Assembly: GCA_030644725.1 (NCBI GenBank)
Contig: CP130629.1
Span: 2,334,795-2,398,794, forward strand
Reading direction: 5' to 3'
Length of the DNA stretch: 64,000 nucleotides
Origin: Candidatus Electrothrix communis
GTDB taxonomy: Bacteria > Desulfobacterota > Desulfobulbia > Desulfobulbales > Desulfobulbaceae
Shown: one piece after another, positions 8,907 to 17,158 of the stretch
Layout of the letters: each line of letters begins with the position of its first letter
How positions within the stretch are numbered: position 1 is the first letter of the stretch
Made by a program: the position numbers and the translations under genes
The notes under the pieces: model-generated
What the model saw: the letters and a program-made list of their open reading frames with translations, nothing else
Database searches by the model: none
What the model was told of the DNA's origin: nothing

Positions 8907-9866
8907 CTACAAGATATTCACCGCAGAGGTGGATGTACGGGGTTTGTCTGCCGCGTAGCGGCTTCGTCCAACAATACGTTCAGTGACAAACCTAAAGGTG
9001 TCTTTCACATTTTTCCCATTTGCTATAGGCATAAAATATCCAGACACGCTACCCTCCACCAGTTTCTTCTCCACCCGTATAATTTCATTCAGCTTTTCAA
9101 AAATTTTACTTGCCATTTTTTCCGCAGAAGATGGCATAAAACGTCCTGATTTGCTTGTCGCCATCACATCAAGGGCGATGAAATCTCTTTCAACGCTTTT
9201 CAATTCATCCTTTATTTCTTTAGAAACCAGCGTGTCGTCCGCATCCATCAGTTCTTTGAATATGCTTTCGATCTCTTCCACCATCTTCCTAACTTCTTCA
9301 TCGTATTGAGGACCTGCAACGCCCCAGGACTTTGTAATATATTCAGCCGCCAACCGTTGGGATTCCATACCCAGCTTAGCCAGCAAAACTACATCATTTT
9401 CACCTTTAATGCCGGTGTCCTTGACCAAATCCTCAGCGACTTCTTCACAGCGAAAAGTGAATTTTTCAACCGCCTCGTGCAGATCGTGCATTTTTGTCTT
9501 GTCAGGTTTCTTCTGAAATTCAGGCTTGATCTCATACCATGATTTTTCAATCTCAACGATTTCAGCAGTCAATTTTTTATTCATTTTATGATTTTCGATA
9601 TTTTTAAATTCTTTATCCATCTGTTCAAGATTATCTTCAAGATCTTTCGCAGGATCGTGATACTCCACGTCCATACCGACCAAAACGTAGTCTTTTAAAA
9701 TACGGTTGGCCTGCATGCAGATATCAGCCATGTTATGAACATCTTGCGCTGAAGCGTTCGCTGATGCTTCGGAACATACAAACAGCATGAGAATGGCTGC
9801 CGATGCCAGTAGGTATTTGGCAGGCAGATGAAAGAGTTTCTTTCTGGTGTGCTTCTTCTGATTCAT
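8907..9866 (-). CDS. Exported PilJ/NarX-like sensor-domain protein
   Basis: About 319 residues starting MNQKKHTRKK after a GAGGAAAC ribosome site; the frame is open further upstream but without a better start. A signal peptide ends near SEASANA. The body is alpha-helical and charged, with the layout of the soluble PilJ-like proteins at 32.0 and 33.0 kb (DICMQANRILKDYVLVG, later LGMESQRLAAEYITKSWG) but more divergent. No kinase, HAMP or methyl-accepting module follows, so it is probably a free periplasmic protein. The last residues (SRYAADKPRTSTSAVNIL) lie next to the IS91 end and may be replaced sequence. Function unknown. Confidence 0.65.
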   Translation of the reverse strand: MNQKKHTRKKLFHLPAKYLLASAAILMLFVCSEASANASAQDVHNMADICMQANRILKDYVLVGMDVEYHDPAKDLEDNLEQMDKEFKNIENHKMNKKLTAEIVEIEKSWYEIKPEFQKKPDKTKMHDLHEAVEKFTFRCEEVAEDLVKDTGIKGENDVVLLAKLGMESQRLAAEYITKSWGVAGPQYDEEVRKMVEEIESIFKELMDADDTLVSKEIKDELKSVERDFIALDVMATSKSGRFMPSSAEKMASKIFEKLNEIIRVEKKLVEGSVSGYFMPIANGKNVKDTFRFVTERIVGRSRYAADKPRTSTSAVNIL

Positions 9867-9971
9867 TGTTTCCTCTCGATTTAATGAGTATTTATTATGG
9901 AAAGGCTTGACCTGTTCCATGGGGTGACGTTGTCTCTCTTTGAGAGAACAGGGTGCTCTTGTTGCGCAGCA

Positions 9972-10643
9972 TTAAACAGGGATCTTCCCCTTTAATTTCA
10001 TAGAATTATTAATTTCCAATTCAATACATAGCGAAGCATACGCATCATTTGCAGCATATTCAAGTTGATGTTCCTGAAGCGGGAATGCGGCCCAGTTTGA
10101 AGTTTGAGCACTTTTTGTTAAACGCTGCTTAAAGACCATTGCGACAGCTGCCTTGATACCGATTCGTTGTTTCAATCCAAAATACCCCTTCAACTTTACA
10201 GACAAGTCTTTTGTATTTAACAAGTTGATACCAAACTTCCCTTGCAGGATTTTTTCATCACCAGCAAGACCAAAACCAACTTTCTTTATCTGAGGGTCAC
10301 TCAATATTTTATCTAATGCTGCAATGATGGGCAAAAATCTCGTCGGAAACAAAAAAGCCTTTGATTCATTCGAGAGTTGAATAAGATGAGGGCCTTTACT
10401 CACTTCTCCTTTACGGAAACATGGCTTACTTTCCGTATCAAACCCGAGGCATGGCGCCTCTTTGAGTTCTTTTATTGCTTTTTCCGCACCTTCTCTATCT
10501 TGGACAACAACAATATTATCAAGACTGATACCTCTGAATAACGGTAACTCCCTCATCTGCTCTTTGGTTGGACGCTTCAAATACCTTTCTCCCCTTTTCG
10601 CAACTCCGTTGATGCGTTCACAGCTACTTCCCTTACTCGCCAT
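9972..10643 (-). CDS. DEDD-type 3'-5' exonuclease (RNase D / WRN-like)
   Basis: A single exonuclease domain of 223 residues. Exo I is CLGFDTESKP (Asp-Glu), Exo II is KVGFGLAGDEKIL, and the Exo III region is HQLEYAANDAYASLCIE (DEDDy Tyr). It lacks the HRDC domain of full RNase D, so it resembles the stand-alone WRN-type nucleases. The start ATG lies within the last codons of the preceding gene (11-base overlap), so translation is probably coupled. Substrate (RNA or DNA) is not predictable from the sequence. Confidence 0.85.
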   Translation of the reverse strand: MASKGSSCERINGVAKRGERYLKRPTKEQMRELPLFRGISLDNIVVVQDREGAEKAIKELKEAPCLGFDTESKPCFRKGEVSKGPHLIQLSNESKAFLFPTRFLPIIAALDKILSDPQIKKVGFGLAGDEKILQGKFGINLLNTKDLSVKLKGYFGLKQRIGIKAAVAMVFKQRLTKSAQTSNWAAFPLQEHQLEYAANDAYASLCIELEINNSMKLKGKIPV

Positions 10644-10944
10644 TCAGCGAAGCCCGCTTACGAATATAATCCGAAACAACGTCTTTTGCATACGCAAGAA
10701 CCTGTTGCGGCGACTCATCAGGCTCGCAAAAATCAGGGGTTTCTATGATATCCGTTACCATCTCTTCCCACCACGAGGCAGAGAGCACCTGCTCCACACC
10801 TTCGGCATGTAATCCCGCACCAAGCATGTCTTCTGCGGTTGGAGGAAGAAAGGCAATAGCGACGGGACGTTCGTTCTCTTTGGAACCTAAACGCACTCTC
10901 TCTCTGAGAAAGGCCATAATAGCTCGGAGTTCATCAGGGGACAT
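10633..10944 (-). CDS. Small conserved-looking protein of unknown function
   Basis: 103 residues, acidic, without signal peptide or membrane segment. It contains EGVEQVLSASWWEEM, a peptide that reappears at the front of the GNAT frame at 15.8 kb with 54 of 57 bases identical. It overlaps the exonuclease gene by 11 bases, suggesting a two-gene unit. I do not recognise the family. Confidence 0.6.
   Translation of the reverse strand: MSPDELRAIMAFLRERVRLGSKENERPVAIAFLPPTAEDMLGAGLHAEGVEQVLSASWWEEMVTDIIETPDFCEPDESPQQVLAYAKDVVSDYIRKRASLNGE
10763..10819. repeat. 57-base block repeated at 15767-15823
   Basis: Only three differences in 57 bases between the two places. A second match of 20 identical bases (10959-10978 and 15822-15841) lies further upstream; in the second copy the two matching blocks are adjacent, as if 139 bases between them had been deleted. 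Confidence 0.8.
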
Positions 10945-11031
10945 ATTGCACCATTAATCAGTATTATTCTTGTTCAAGGACTTCTACGAGTTCACCCCTC
11001 GACTGGTTTCCTCTTGATTTATTTCATCTCA

Positions 11032-11217
11032 TTATCCTTTCACTCTTCCGACGTCTCCACTTTCCAACCGAACCTTGATACCATGCGGATGAAATGAGGA
11101 ATTGGTCAATATATCTTTGACAACCCCTTCTGTGAGACGACCGGATCTTTGGTCTTTCTTCAGAACAATCTTAACTGCTAAACCCGGCTTAATATCTGAA
11201 CGATTTCTACCATCCAT
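11032..11217 (-). CDS. ywbE: YwbE-family protein
   Basis: A 61-residue protein matching the small YwbE (DUF2196) family over its whole length: MDGRNRSDIKPGLAVKIVLKKD, then RLTEGVVKDILTNSSFHPHGIKVRL and GDVGRVK. The ATG at 11217 follows a GAAGGAAAAGAAG purine-rich site; the frame is open upstream but that part is not typical of the family. Function unknown; the fold suggests a small nucleic-acid or protein binding domain (inference). Confidence 0.8.
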   Translation of the reverse strand: MDGRNRSDIKPGLAVKIVLKKDQRSGRLTEGVVKDILTNSSFHPHGIKVRLESGDVGRVKG

Positions 11218-11354
11218 CTTCTTTTCCTTCACTTTCTTGGCCCCTCGCTGGTTCAAGCGGGTCAGCCAAAATTGAATTTTCCGACAATGAGATAACTCAT
11301 GGCGATGAATCTGCCTGACCAAGCAGACTTTTAAACGGGTACAACTTCCTTTTT

Positions 11355-12425
11355 TTACAGAGCGTGTCGAAGTTTATAGGCCGCAGCCTCCGGGCTGATT
11401 GTATTCACAAAAAGACCGGAACCCAACTCAAATCCGTTCGGGATGGTCGTTCGGGGGCATATCTCTATATGCCAGTGGAAACAATCTGCACATTCGTTAC
11501 TGTCTTTTACATGGGGCACTGAATGGAGAAAGTAATTGTATTGTATTTCACCGACAACCGCTTTAAGGCGAAGCATGGTGCGCTGAAGAACAGAGGCCAA
11601 ATCATCAAGATCATCATCCGAGATCTCAATGAAATTGCTTTGGTGTTTTTTGGGAAGGATGTGGACTTCCCATTCATAACGGCTGGCATACGGCTTAATG
11701 GCAACAAATTTTTCACTCTGCTCTATGACATATTGTGCGGCTTCATAGCCTTGGTTTATCCCCCCTGATTTACGATCATAACTTGTTGTTTCAAGGGATA
11801 ACGCCTCGTCAATCAGAGCACAGTAGATGCAGGTTTGGTTTTTTTGGTAAAAAGTTAGACTCCAATGAACTTCACTTTGAACATCATGCGGTATAATGGG
11901 CATGGCGACAATCTGGCTGTGGCTATGGGGAATACTTGCTCCGGCAGCTTTGCCAAAATTCTTGAAGATAAGAACATATTTGATCAGAGGGTCTGTCTCA
12001 TACAAGGTTTGCATGCGGTCCCGATAAACACCAAAAAGAAGCGCCAAGTGCTGTTCGCTCATCTGATGGAGAATAATTCCATGGTTTGGGTGGTCGATGA
12101 CGACCTCATGGTATCCATATCCGGCAATGGCCTGCTGTCCCCCGGATGGCAATCCTGGGACAATTGGCTCGTCGTCTAACATCGGGTAAAGATTTTCGAC
12201 TATTCTGATATCCCATTTTCCGGTGGCGGGGACCTGAAGCGATGCAGGAGGGGTTTGGTTTTCATTGCCGTGGCAGAATGGGCACGTTTCCACATGCTCA
12301 CGCACGTCTCTTGATATAGGAGTTTCCTTCTTTCGCGGTCGTTTTCCTCGTGCTGTAGAAATCAGTACAGATTTTGTCGGCACTATCAGATCGATACGAA
12401 TTTCTCGTATATCTTTATCATCCAT
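11355..12425 (-). CDS. galT: Galactose-1-phosphate uridylyltransferase-like nucleotidyltransferase
   Basis: HIT-superfamily enzyme of 356 residues. The N-terminal zinc motif is CPFCHGNE, the active-site motif is SIPHSHSQIVAMP (GalT uses His-Pro-His), and the second domain carries IYCALIDEAL and WEVHILPKKHQSNF. In the Leloir pathway GalT exchanges UDP between glucose and galactose. Here the motif is HSHSQ rather than HPHSQ, and no galK or galE is nearby, so an ADP-sugar or other hexose-1-phosphate transferase is a fair alternative. It probably stands alone, 137 bases upstream of ywbE. Confidence 0.8.
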   Translation of the reverse strand: MDDKDIREIRIDLIVPTKSVLISTARGKRPRKKETPISRDVREHVETCPFCHGNENQTPPASLQVPATGKWDIRIVENLYPMLDDEPIVPGLPSGGQQAIAGYGYHEVVIDHPNHGIILHQMSEQHLALLFGVYRDRMQTLYETDPLIKYVLIFKNFGKAAGASIPHSHSQIVAMPIIPHDVQSEVHWSLTFYQKNQTCIYCALIDEALSLETTSYDRKSGGINQGYEAAQYVIEQSEKFVAIKPYASRYEWEVHILPKKHQSNFIEISDDDLDDLASVLQRTMLRLKAVVGEIQYNYFLHSVPHVKDSNECADCFHWHIEICPRTTIPNGFELGSGLFVNTISPEAAAYKLRHAL

Positions 12426-12582
12426 TGAATGGCCCTGTGCTTATATTTTGGAATAACTACAGGTTATATATAATGTTATTTTGTATATCTTTATACCGTG
12501 GAGGTAACCGGCGAGCTTCAGCGAGTCTGCTTTTATGGATTTGTTAGACTTAAATCATATATTATACCTGTCAGTTAGAGTA

Positions 12583-12599
12583 AATAGGGGGCACCTATT
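12583..12599. repeat. Dispersed palindrome, family A
   Basis: AATAGG / CCTATT arms around a five-base loop, directly at the 3' end of the AT-rich membrane gene. Related copies lie at 6.47, 14.17, 15.10 and probably 63.93 kb. Confidence 0.5.
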
Positions 12600-12618
12600 A
12601 TTCCACGGGTTAGCACAT

Positions 12619-14119
12619 TTATTTTTTTAATTGCGGCAACTTATACCCATTAGATGTTGAATAAAAAATTGAACTTGAATTTTGTTTTGGAATTTCAATA
12701 ACGCTATTTGTTTTTTCACTAAAGATGAAATATGAATTACTTGTTCGCAGTAAAAGGTAGCCTGATATCTTATCACTTGATTGTCCAATATTCTTATAAT
12801 CATTAACTAACTCTATCTGCACCCCTCCACCAAAACGGATAGCTCTTAAAAATTTTGCATAATAGCTCGGGACAAGAAGCATGTAACATATCGATATTGA
12901 AAAACATGTAGTTAAAAATATGGATAACCACCATACAAGGTTTGGTCTCCAGCTAAGAATAATAGGTAATATATAGAATAGATTAATAATAGCTAATAGA
13001 TATAATTCGTTTCTGATATTTATGGTGATGCCATCAGCGAGAGCTGTCTTAATTAAAAGGTAAAGTGGAATAGAGTTAACCAGTATAAACAATGAAATGA
13101 AAAAAATATAAATTTTCGTGCGCTTATATTTCTATAAAATATTATTATAAAATCTTTAAGTGTCTTTGAAATTTTCTTCCACACCTTATAAGGTGCCAAC
13201 AATTCATTTTTATTATGAGGTGATTTTTTTTCTTTATATTGTAAAAAGCCTTTATATAGAATGAAAAACGCTACCGCCTCTTTTTCCTTACCTTTTTCAT
13301 CAAAAATGTGGTGATTCTTTGTTTTTTGAATATGGGCAAAAAAATCCTGGTATCTATCTGAAAATTCATTCATTATTTCTTCAATGTTTTCATCTATTTC
13401 GTCGATTCCTTGGTTATCATTTAAAATTTGAGGTGGAGTTAAATTGATATCTTGACCATCAGTTTCCTTTATATTTTTACGACTTATCTTTTTTAAAATT
13501 TCCTTTATTTTGGTTCCTATTTCAGTTCGTTTTGATATGCTAGTAAAGAGCTGTTTTCTTAAACTAATAAATTCCTCAAACAAGTTATAGAGTTCTTGTA
13601 TTTCAGGTTCAATTGAATTAATGTTTTTTTCTAACCCTGGAACTTCTTTCTTTTGTGAAATTTCAAGATATTTATTACATAGCAAATAAAAATCTTTGAC
13701 CTTTAAAATACTTTGTTCAGAATTATTTCGTAAAAATTTATCAAAAATTCTAAACCTTATTACAAAATAAATAAACCCATCGTAAATCGAAAACAATAAT
13801 AAATTGGAATAAAAAAAGCATACACTATATAGCTAAAAAAATAATAACTTATAAGAAATAATATCCCGCTACAAAACAAGACAAAAAAGCTTAAACTTGA
13901 TACTAAAACAGAGATATATGGCACACCTTCAGTTGGAATTCTGATACCAAAGGAATAAGAATAATAATATGTTGCATATTCACTCAATAAACCTATAAAT
14001 GTCGCCCCACCTAATGCACTTAACATGCTACTTAAAAGAAGTTTTAAACCAATCGAAAGTTTTGCTTTATCTTTTAAAAAAGAGAAGTAATTTTTCATCG
14101 AATTAGCAATCGAATTCAT
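12619..14119 (-). pseudogene. Large AT-rich multi-pass membrane protein, two apparent frameshifts
   Basis: Three overlapping frames (12619-13092, 13053-13796, 13760-14119) join into one 500-residue protein if one base is added to the runs at 13790-13793 and 13100-13106. The joined protein has N-terminal membrane segments (KLLLSSMLSALGGATFIGLL; SFFVLFCSGILFLISYYFF), a charged, mostly helical cytosolic middle of about 200 residues, two or three C-terminal membrane segments (YLLAIINLFYILPIILSW; WLSIFLTTCFSISICYML) and a short soluble tail. No family is recognised. It is strongly AT-rich, unlike the flanking genes, which suggests transfer. It lies 70 bases downstream of the SLATT-type gene and on the same strand; the two may form a system. 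Confidence 0.6.
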
Positions 14120-14163
14120 TTATTTCTTTATAAATATTATGCTAGGAGTTAACAAGAAAAAAA

Positions 14164-14185
14164 GGGGGGCAGACCCCTATTATTC
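14164..14185. repeat. Dispersed palindrome, family A
   Basis: GGGG-CAGA-CCCC followed by TATTATT, located between the SLATT-type gene and the membrane gene. Confidence 0.5.
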
Positions 14186-14189
14186 ACTA

Positions 14190-14666
14190 CTACTTATTAT
14201 TATCTGGGAGCTTAGTAGTTGCTAAATCTTGTCCGATGTCAGACATTATTTTGTTTTTTGTTTCGAAATAATCATAAATTATATTTTCGAGTTTATCTGT
14301 TTCTGATGTTAATATTCTTTGAAGTTTTAAATCCAATTCAAATTTCCAGTCATGAAGCAAAATAAGTTTGTGCGCTAGATATGCATATCGCTCAGATGGT
14401 TTAATTGTTGAATTAATAACTGCCAACACAGCCAATATTAAACTTAGAATGCCTAATCCCATATTTGAGCCTTCTGTAACTTTACCTGAAAGGAAGGCTA
14501 TAACTGCGGATAATACTGGAATGACAACATTCAGTGTATACCCCAGAGTTCGATATATTTTTTTTTCACTTTTAGCATGAGATTCATGATAATCACAGCG
14601 AACCACAAGATTTGTGTAAATTTTTTTTAGAAAATCATTAGGTAATTTTTCATGTATATCTTCCAT
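14190..14666 (-). CDS. SLATT-domain-like two-pass membrane protein
   Basis: 158 residues with a short cytosolic N-terminus, two adjacent membrane segments (TLGYTLNVVIPVLSAVIAFL and MGLGILSLILAVLAVINSTI), then KPSERYAYLAHKLILLHDW and a helical C-terminal tail. This is the layout of SLATT proteins, predicted membrane effectors of nucleotide-sensing and other defence systems. Usual partner genes (SMODS nucleotidyltransferase, SLOG, reverse transcriptase) are not seen; instead a large membrane protein follows. AT-rich. The assignment rests on pattern, not on a profile search. Confidence 0.6.
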   Translation of the reverse strand: MEDIHEKLPNDFLKKIYTNLVVRCDYHESHAKSEKKIYRTLGYTLNVVIPVLSAVIAFLSGKVTEGSNMGLGILSLILAVLAVINSTIKPSERYAYLAHKLILLHDWKFELDLKLQRILTSETDKLENIIYDYFETKNKIMSDIGQDLATTKLPDNNK

Positions 14667-15010
14667 TCATAATCTCCTTTAAGGGAACTCAGCGTTTACC
14701 GAACCATTGATTATCAGGCGGTCTGCTTGGGAGGATGATATTGATAATATCAGGAACATCTCCCTTGATAATCCATTATCAGGCAGTCGTCTAATCAGAC
14801 GTTCCATTTTTCATGGAAACATACAACCATTCAAAATATAAAAAGTAAATAATAAAAGTAGTTAGAAGGTGAAAATACAACCATCTCGGTATCACAGAGT
14901 AAAATCGGACAGCGCAGTGACGGGGTATAGCGAGGAGCGACGCGGGTCAGAAGACGCCTGGTGATTATTGATCATCACCAATCTAAGAATGAGCATTGAA
15001 TAGCTACTTA

Positions 15011-15093
15011 TTATTATTCAAGAACGGATACAATCGCTTCACAACAACTCCGCTTGATTATTTCACTCGAATCTTCGTTAAAATCCTGTATAA
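15011..15093. repeat. Direct repeat, left copy, beside the GNAT gene
   Basis: About 85 bases closely similar to 15825-15911 in the same orientation (shared TTCAAGAACG, ACAATCGCTTCACAA and CGCTTGATTATTTCACTCG). The two copies bracket the GNAT gene. Confidence 0.8.
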
Positions 15094-15095
15094 AG

Positions 15096-15118
15096 TAATA
15101 AGGGGCAGGCCCTTATTA
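15096..15118. repeat. Dispersed palindrome, family A
   Basis: A perfect 9-bp inverted repeat TAATAAGGG / CCCTTATTA with a five-base loop, between the left direct repeat and the GNAT stop. Confidence 0.7.
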
Positions 15119-15156
15119 ACGCTGAGAATCTATTAGGCTGCGGCACCTCGCAACCA

Positions 15157-15765
15157 TCACAGCGTCTTTGTCATGCGCACGAACACCGTTGGCAACAATC
15201 TGGACCTTGGCCACTGCGAGAACTCGACCATCCCGCAACGCGCGTACAGCTTGCTTGCGCCCGTGTTCTTGGCGCCGACATCCAGGCAAAGACGAGCTGA
15301 TCCGCTAGCCGATGCACGGTCTTCAAAATCCTTCATCAGAAGCGAACCAATTCCCGCGCCTCGGAGATTCGGCTCGACGGCGATACCCTGGAGATAAAAG
15401 TCGTCTTCGGCAACGGTTTCCAGGATCCGCCAAAGCGGCCAAAGAAGTGTGCGCACACACCTCATTCGAAAGGCACTGCGACCGGCGGCATGCTTCAGGG
15501 GTTCTTCAGAGAAGCCCCGATGCTGCATGCCTGTGTATGCCGATGTCATGCCAATAACCACGCCCTCGCGCTCGGCAAACATCACATGCTCGTACGAAAG
15601 CGTGTGTTCGCGCTCGGGAAAGGCACTGGCAATAATGTTCTCTGCGTTTGGCCCGAGCATGAAGCCGAAGAACCCCTCGGCGGCTTGATTCATGTAGCGT
15701 GCGAAGAGGAGCCCTTCGCCAAACTCCGGTCTAGCGGCCCGTAGCCGTGTTGTGTCTCGCTTCAT
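15157..15765 (-). CDS. GNAT-family N-acetyltransferase
   Basis: About 202 residues. The acetyl-CoA site is visible as YLQGIAVEPNLRGAGIGSLLMKDFEDRA (the R/Q-x-x-G-x-G/A type loop), followed by LCLDVGAKNTGASKLYARCGM, typical of GNAT motif B. The acceptor is unknown. The frame is open to 15861, but residues upstream of the chosen ATG are encoded by a 57-base block copied from the unknown gene at 10.8 kb plus its upstream 20 bases; that block supplies GGTGGGAAGAA as a ribosome site. The gene lies between two 85-base direct repeats, so it may have arrived as a cassette. Confidence 0.8.
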   Translation of the reverse strand: MKRDTTRLRAARPEFGEGLLFARYMNQAAEGFFGFMLGPNAENIIASAFPEREHTLSYEHVMFAEREGVVIGMTSAYTGMQHRGFSEEPLKHAAGRSAFRMRCVRTLLWPLWRILETVAEDDFYLQGIAVEPNLRGAGIGSLLMKDFEDRASASGSARLCLDVGAKNTGASKLYARCGMVEFSQWPRSRLLPTVFVRMTKTL

Positions 15766-15824
15766 TTCTTCCCACCACGAGGCGGAGAGCACCTGCTCCA
15801 CACCTTCAGCATTTAATCCCGCAG

Positions 15825-15911
15825 TATTATTCTTGTTCAAGAACGAAGACAATCGCTTCACAAAAGCTCCGCTTGATTATTTCACTCGAATCTTCGTTAA
15901 AACTCTGTATA
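15825..15911. repeat. Direct repeat, right copy, upstream of the GNAT gene
   Basis: Matches 15011-15093. It is followed at 15902-15920 by a perfect inverted repeat, ACTCTGTAT-A-ATACAGAGT, a possible operator or recombination site. Confidence 0.75.
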
Positions 15912-16009
15912 ATACAGAGTGACATTTATTTATCTATAAAACATATAACGTTATATTTTTACTCTTAATTATACTTACATTTATACTAACAAAAAGGCAC
16001 CCTTTAATA

Positions 16010-17131
16010 ATGAAAGAATTTCTCACCTTCAAATCAGGCAAATTTTATTTTAACGAAGAATATGACGCTTCTCAAATTGACAATCTGCTGGTCAGGGCGA
16101 CAGTACTCAACGAAACGATTGTCGATCTGCCCATTTTACCTGAATTGGCTTCCCGTATAGAGCCGGAGATTATGTACAGCTCTATCGCCGGTACAGCCGC
16201 TATCGAGGGAAACCCTATAACAAGAGAAGATGTACAAAAGATCGCTCAAGGCGAAGAAATTGAAATCTACACGAAAAAAGACCAGCAAGAAATCAAGAAT
16301 CTCATAAAAGCCTATAATTTTCTCGCAACCATTGGGCCGTTACAGGAACCTTTTCTTGTGACTGAAAAAATTATCTGTGAACTCCATGAAATTATAACCA
16401 GTGATATCCCCGATGAAAACAATATACGGGGTACATACAGGAATGGTATCGTCCATGTCGGCGATAAACTTCATGGAGGTATCTACACCCCACCAAAAAT
16501 CCTTGCGGACATCAAAAATCTCATGCGGGAATTTACAGAATGGATAAACAGCGATGAACTTGTACAATGCAACCCCTTTATCAGGGCGTCGCTCGCTCAT
16601 TATTACTTTGCCACCATTCATCCCTTTTGGGACGGTAACGGCAGGACGGCAAGGCTGTTGGAAGCTCTCCTCCTCCAGGCTGCAAACATAAAATATGCCC
16701 CTCGCGAGCTCTCCAATTATTATTATAGAAATGTCGACGAATACTATATTGCCTTTTCAAAAAGTATCAAATTAAAGAAAAACGCGACGCCCTTTCTCAA
16801 GTTTTGCCTGGAAGCCTCTGTGGAAAGTCTGGAACGGATACAAGAGACGATTATTTGCTTTATAAGAGAGTGTACCCTCAGGGACTTCTACAGATTCGAA
16901 AGGAAGGAAAGAAGGCTGACATCACGGCAATTTGAGTTATTAGATCTCCTGCTCGACAATCCCATCAGTTTTTCGCTGAAAGATGTCCATGAACGCAAAC
17001 CATTCTCCATCTTGTACAGCAACGTGACAACCCAGACAGCACGACGTGATATCAAAAAATTACTCGCTCAAAAACTGATCACCCCTGCCGGAGATAATAC
17101 ATATTCAATAAATTTTAGAATATTAGGCTGA
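16010..17131 (+). CDS. Fic-family AMP-transferase with C-terminal winged helix
   Basis: A 373-residue Fic protein. The active-site motif HPFWDGNGRTAR (about residue 205) has the conserved His, Asp and Arg residues. An N-terminal inhibitory helix, SSIAGTAAIEGNP (about residue 62), carries the Glu expected of class II Fic proteins. A winged-helix-like domain follows (SRQFELLDLLLDN ... TARRDIKKLLAQKLI). Known Fic proteins attach AMP or other moieties to target hydroxyls. It stands alone with no small antitoxin upstream, consistent with intramolecular inhibition. The ribosome site is weak. Confidence 0.9.
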   Translation: MKEFLTFKSGKFYFNEEYDASQIDNLLVRATVLNETIVDLPILPELASRIEPEIMYSSIAGTAAIEGNPITREDVQKIAQGEEIEIYTKKDQQEIKNLIKAYNFLATIGPLQEPFLVTEKIICELHEIITSDIPDENNIRGTYRNGIVHVGDKLHGGIYTPPKILADIKNLMREFTEWINSDELVQCNPFIRASLAHYYFATIHPFWDGNGRTARLLEALLLQAANIKYAPRELSNYYYRNVDEYYIAFSKSIKLKKNATPFLKFCLEASVESLERIQETIICFIRECTLRDFYRFERKERRLTSRQFELLDLLLDNPISFSLKDVHERKPFSILYSNVTTQTARRDIKKLLAQKLITPAGDNTYSINFRILG

Positions 17132-17158
17132 TTCAACGTTTTCAGCGGACACCTCTTG

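Larger units (their letters stand above)
14667..15156. other. Non-coding gap with repeats
   Basis: No gene is supported. Two similar elements (near 14706 and 14772, both with TTATCAGGC and GTCT) flank a GATATT-GAT-AATATC palindrome. Towards the right end lie the direct repeat 15011-15093 and a family A palindrome. Confidence 0.5.

Noticed and set aside
14667-15156. CRISPR array
   Set aside because: Repeats here are only two-copy or palindromic, without regular spacers; no cas genes are present.
15011-15911. Integron cassette with attC sites
   Set aside because: The typical inverse core/core sites and an integrase are not seen; described as direct repeats only.
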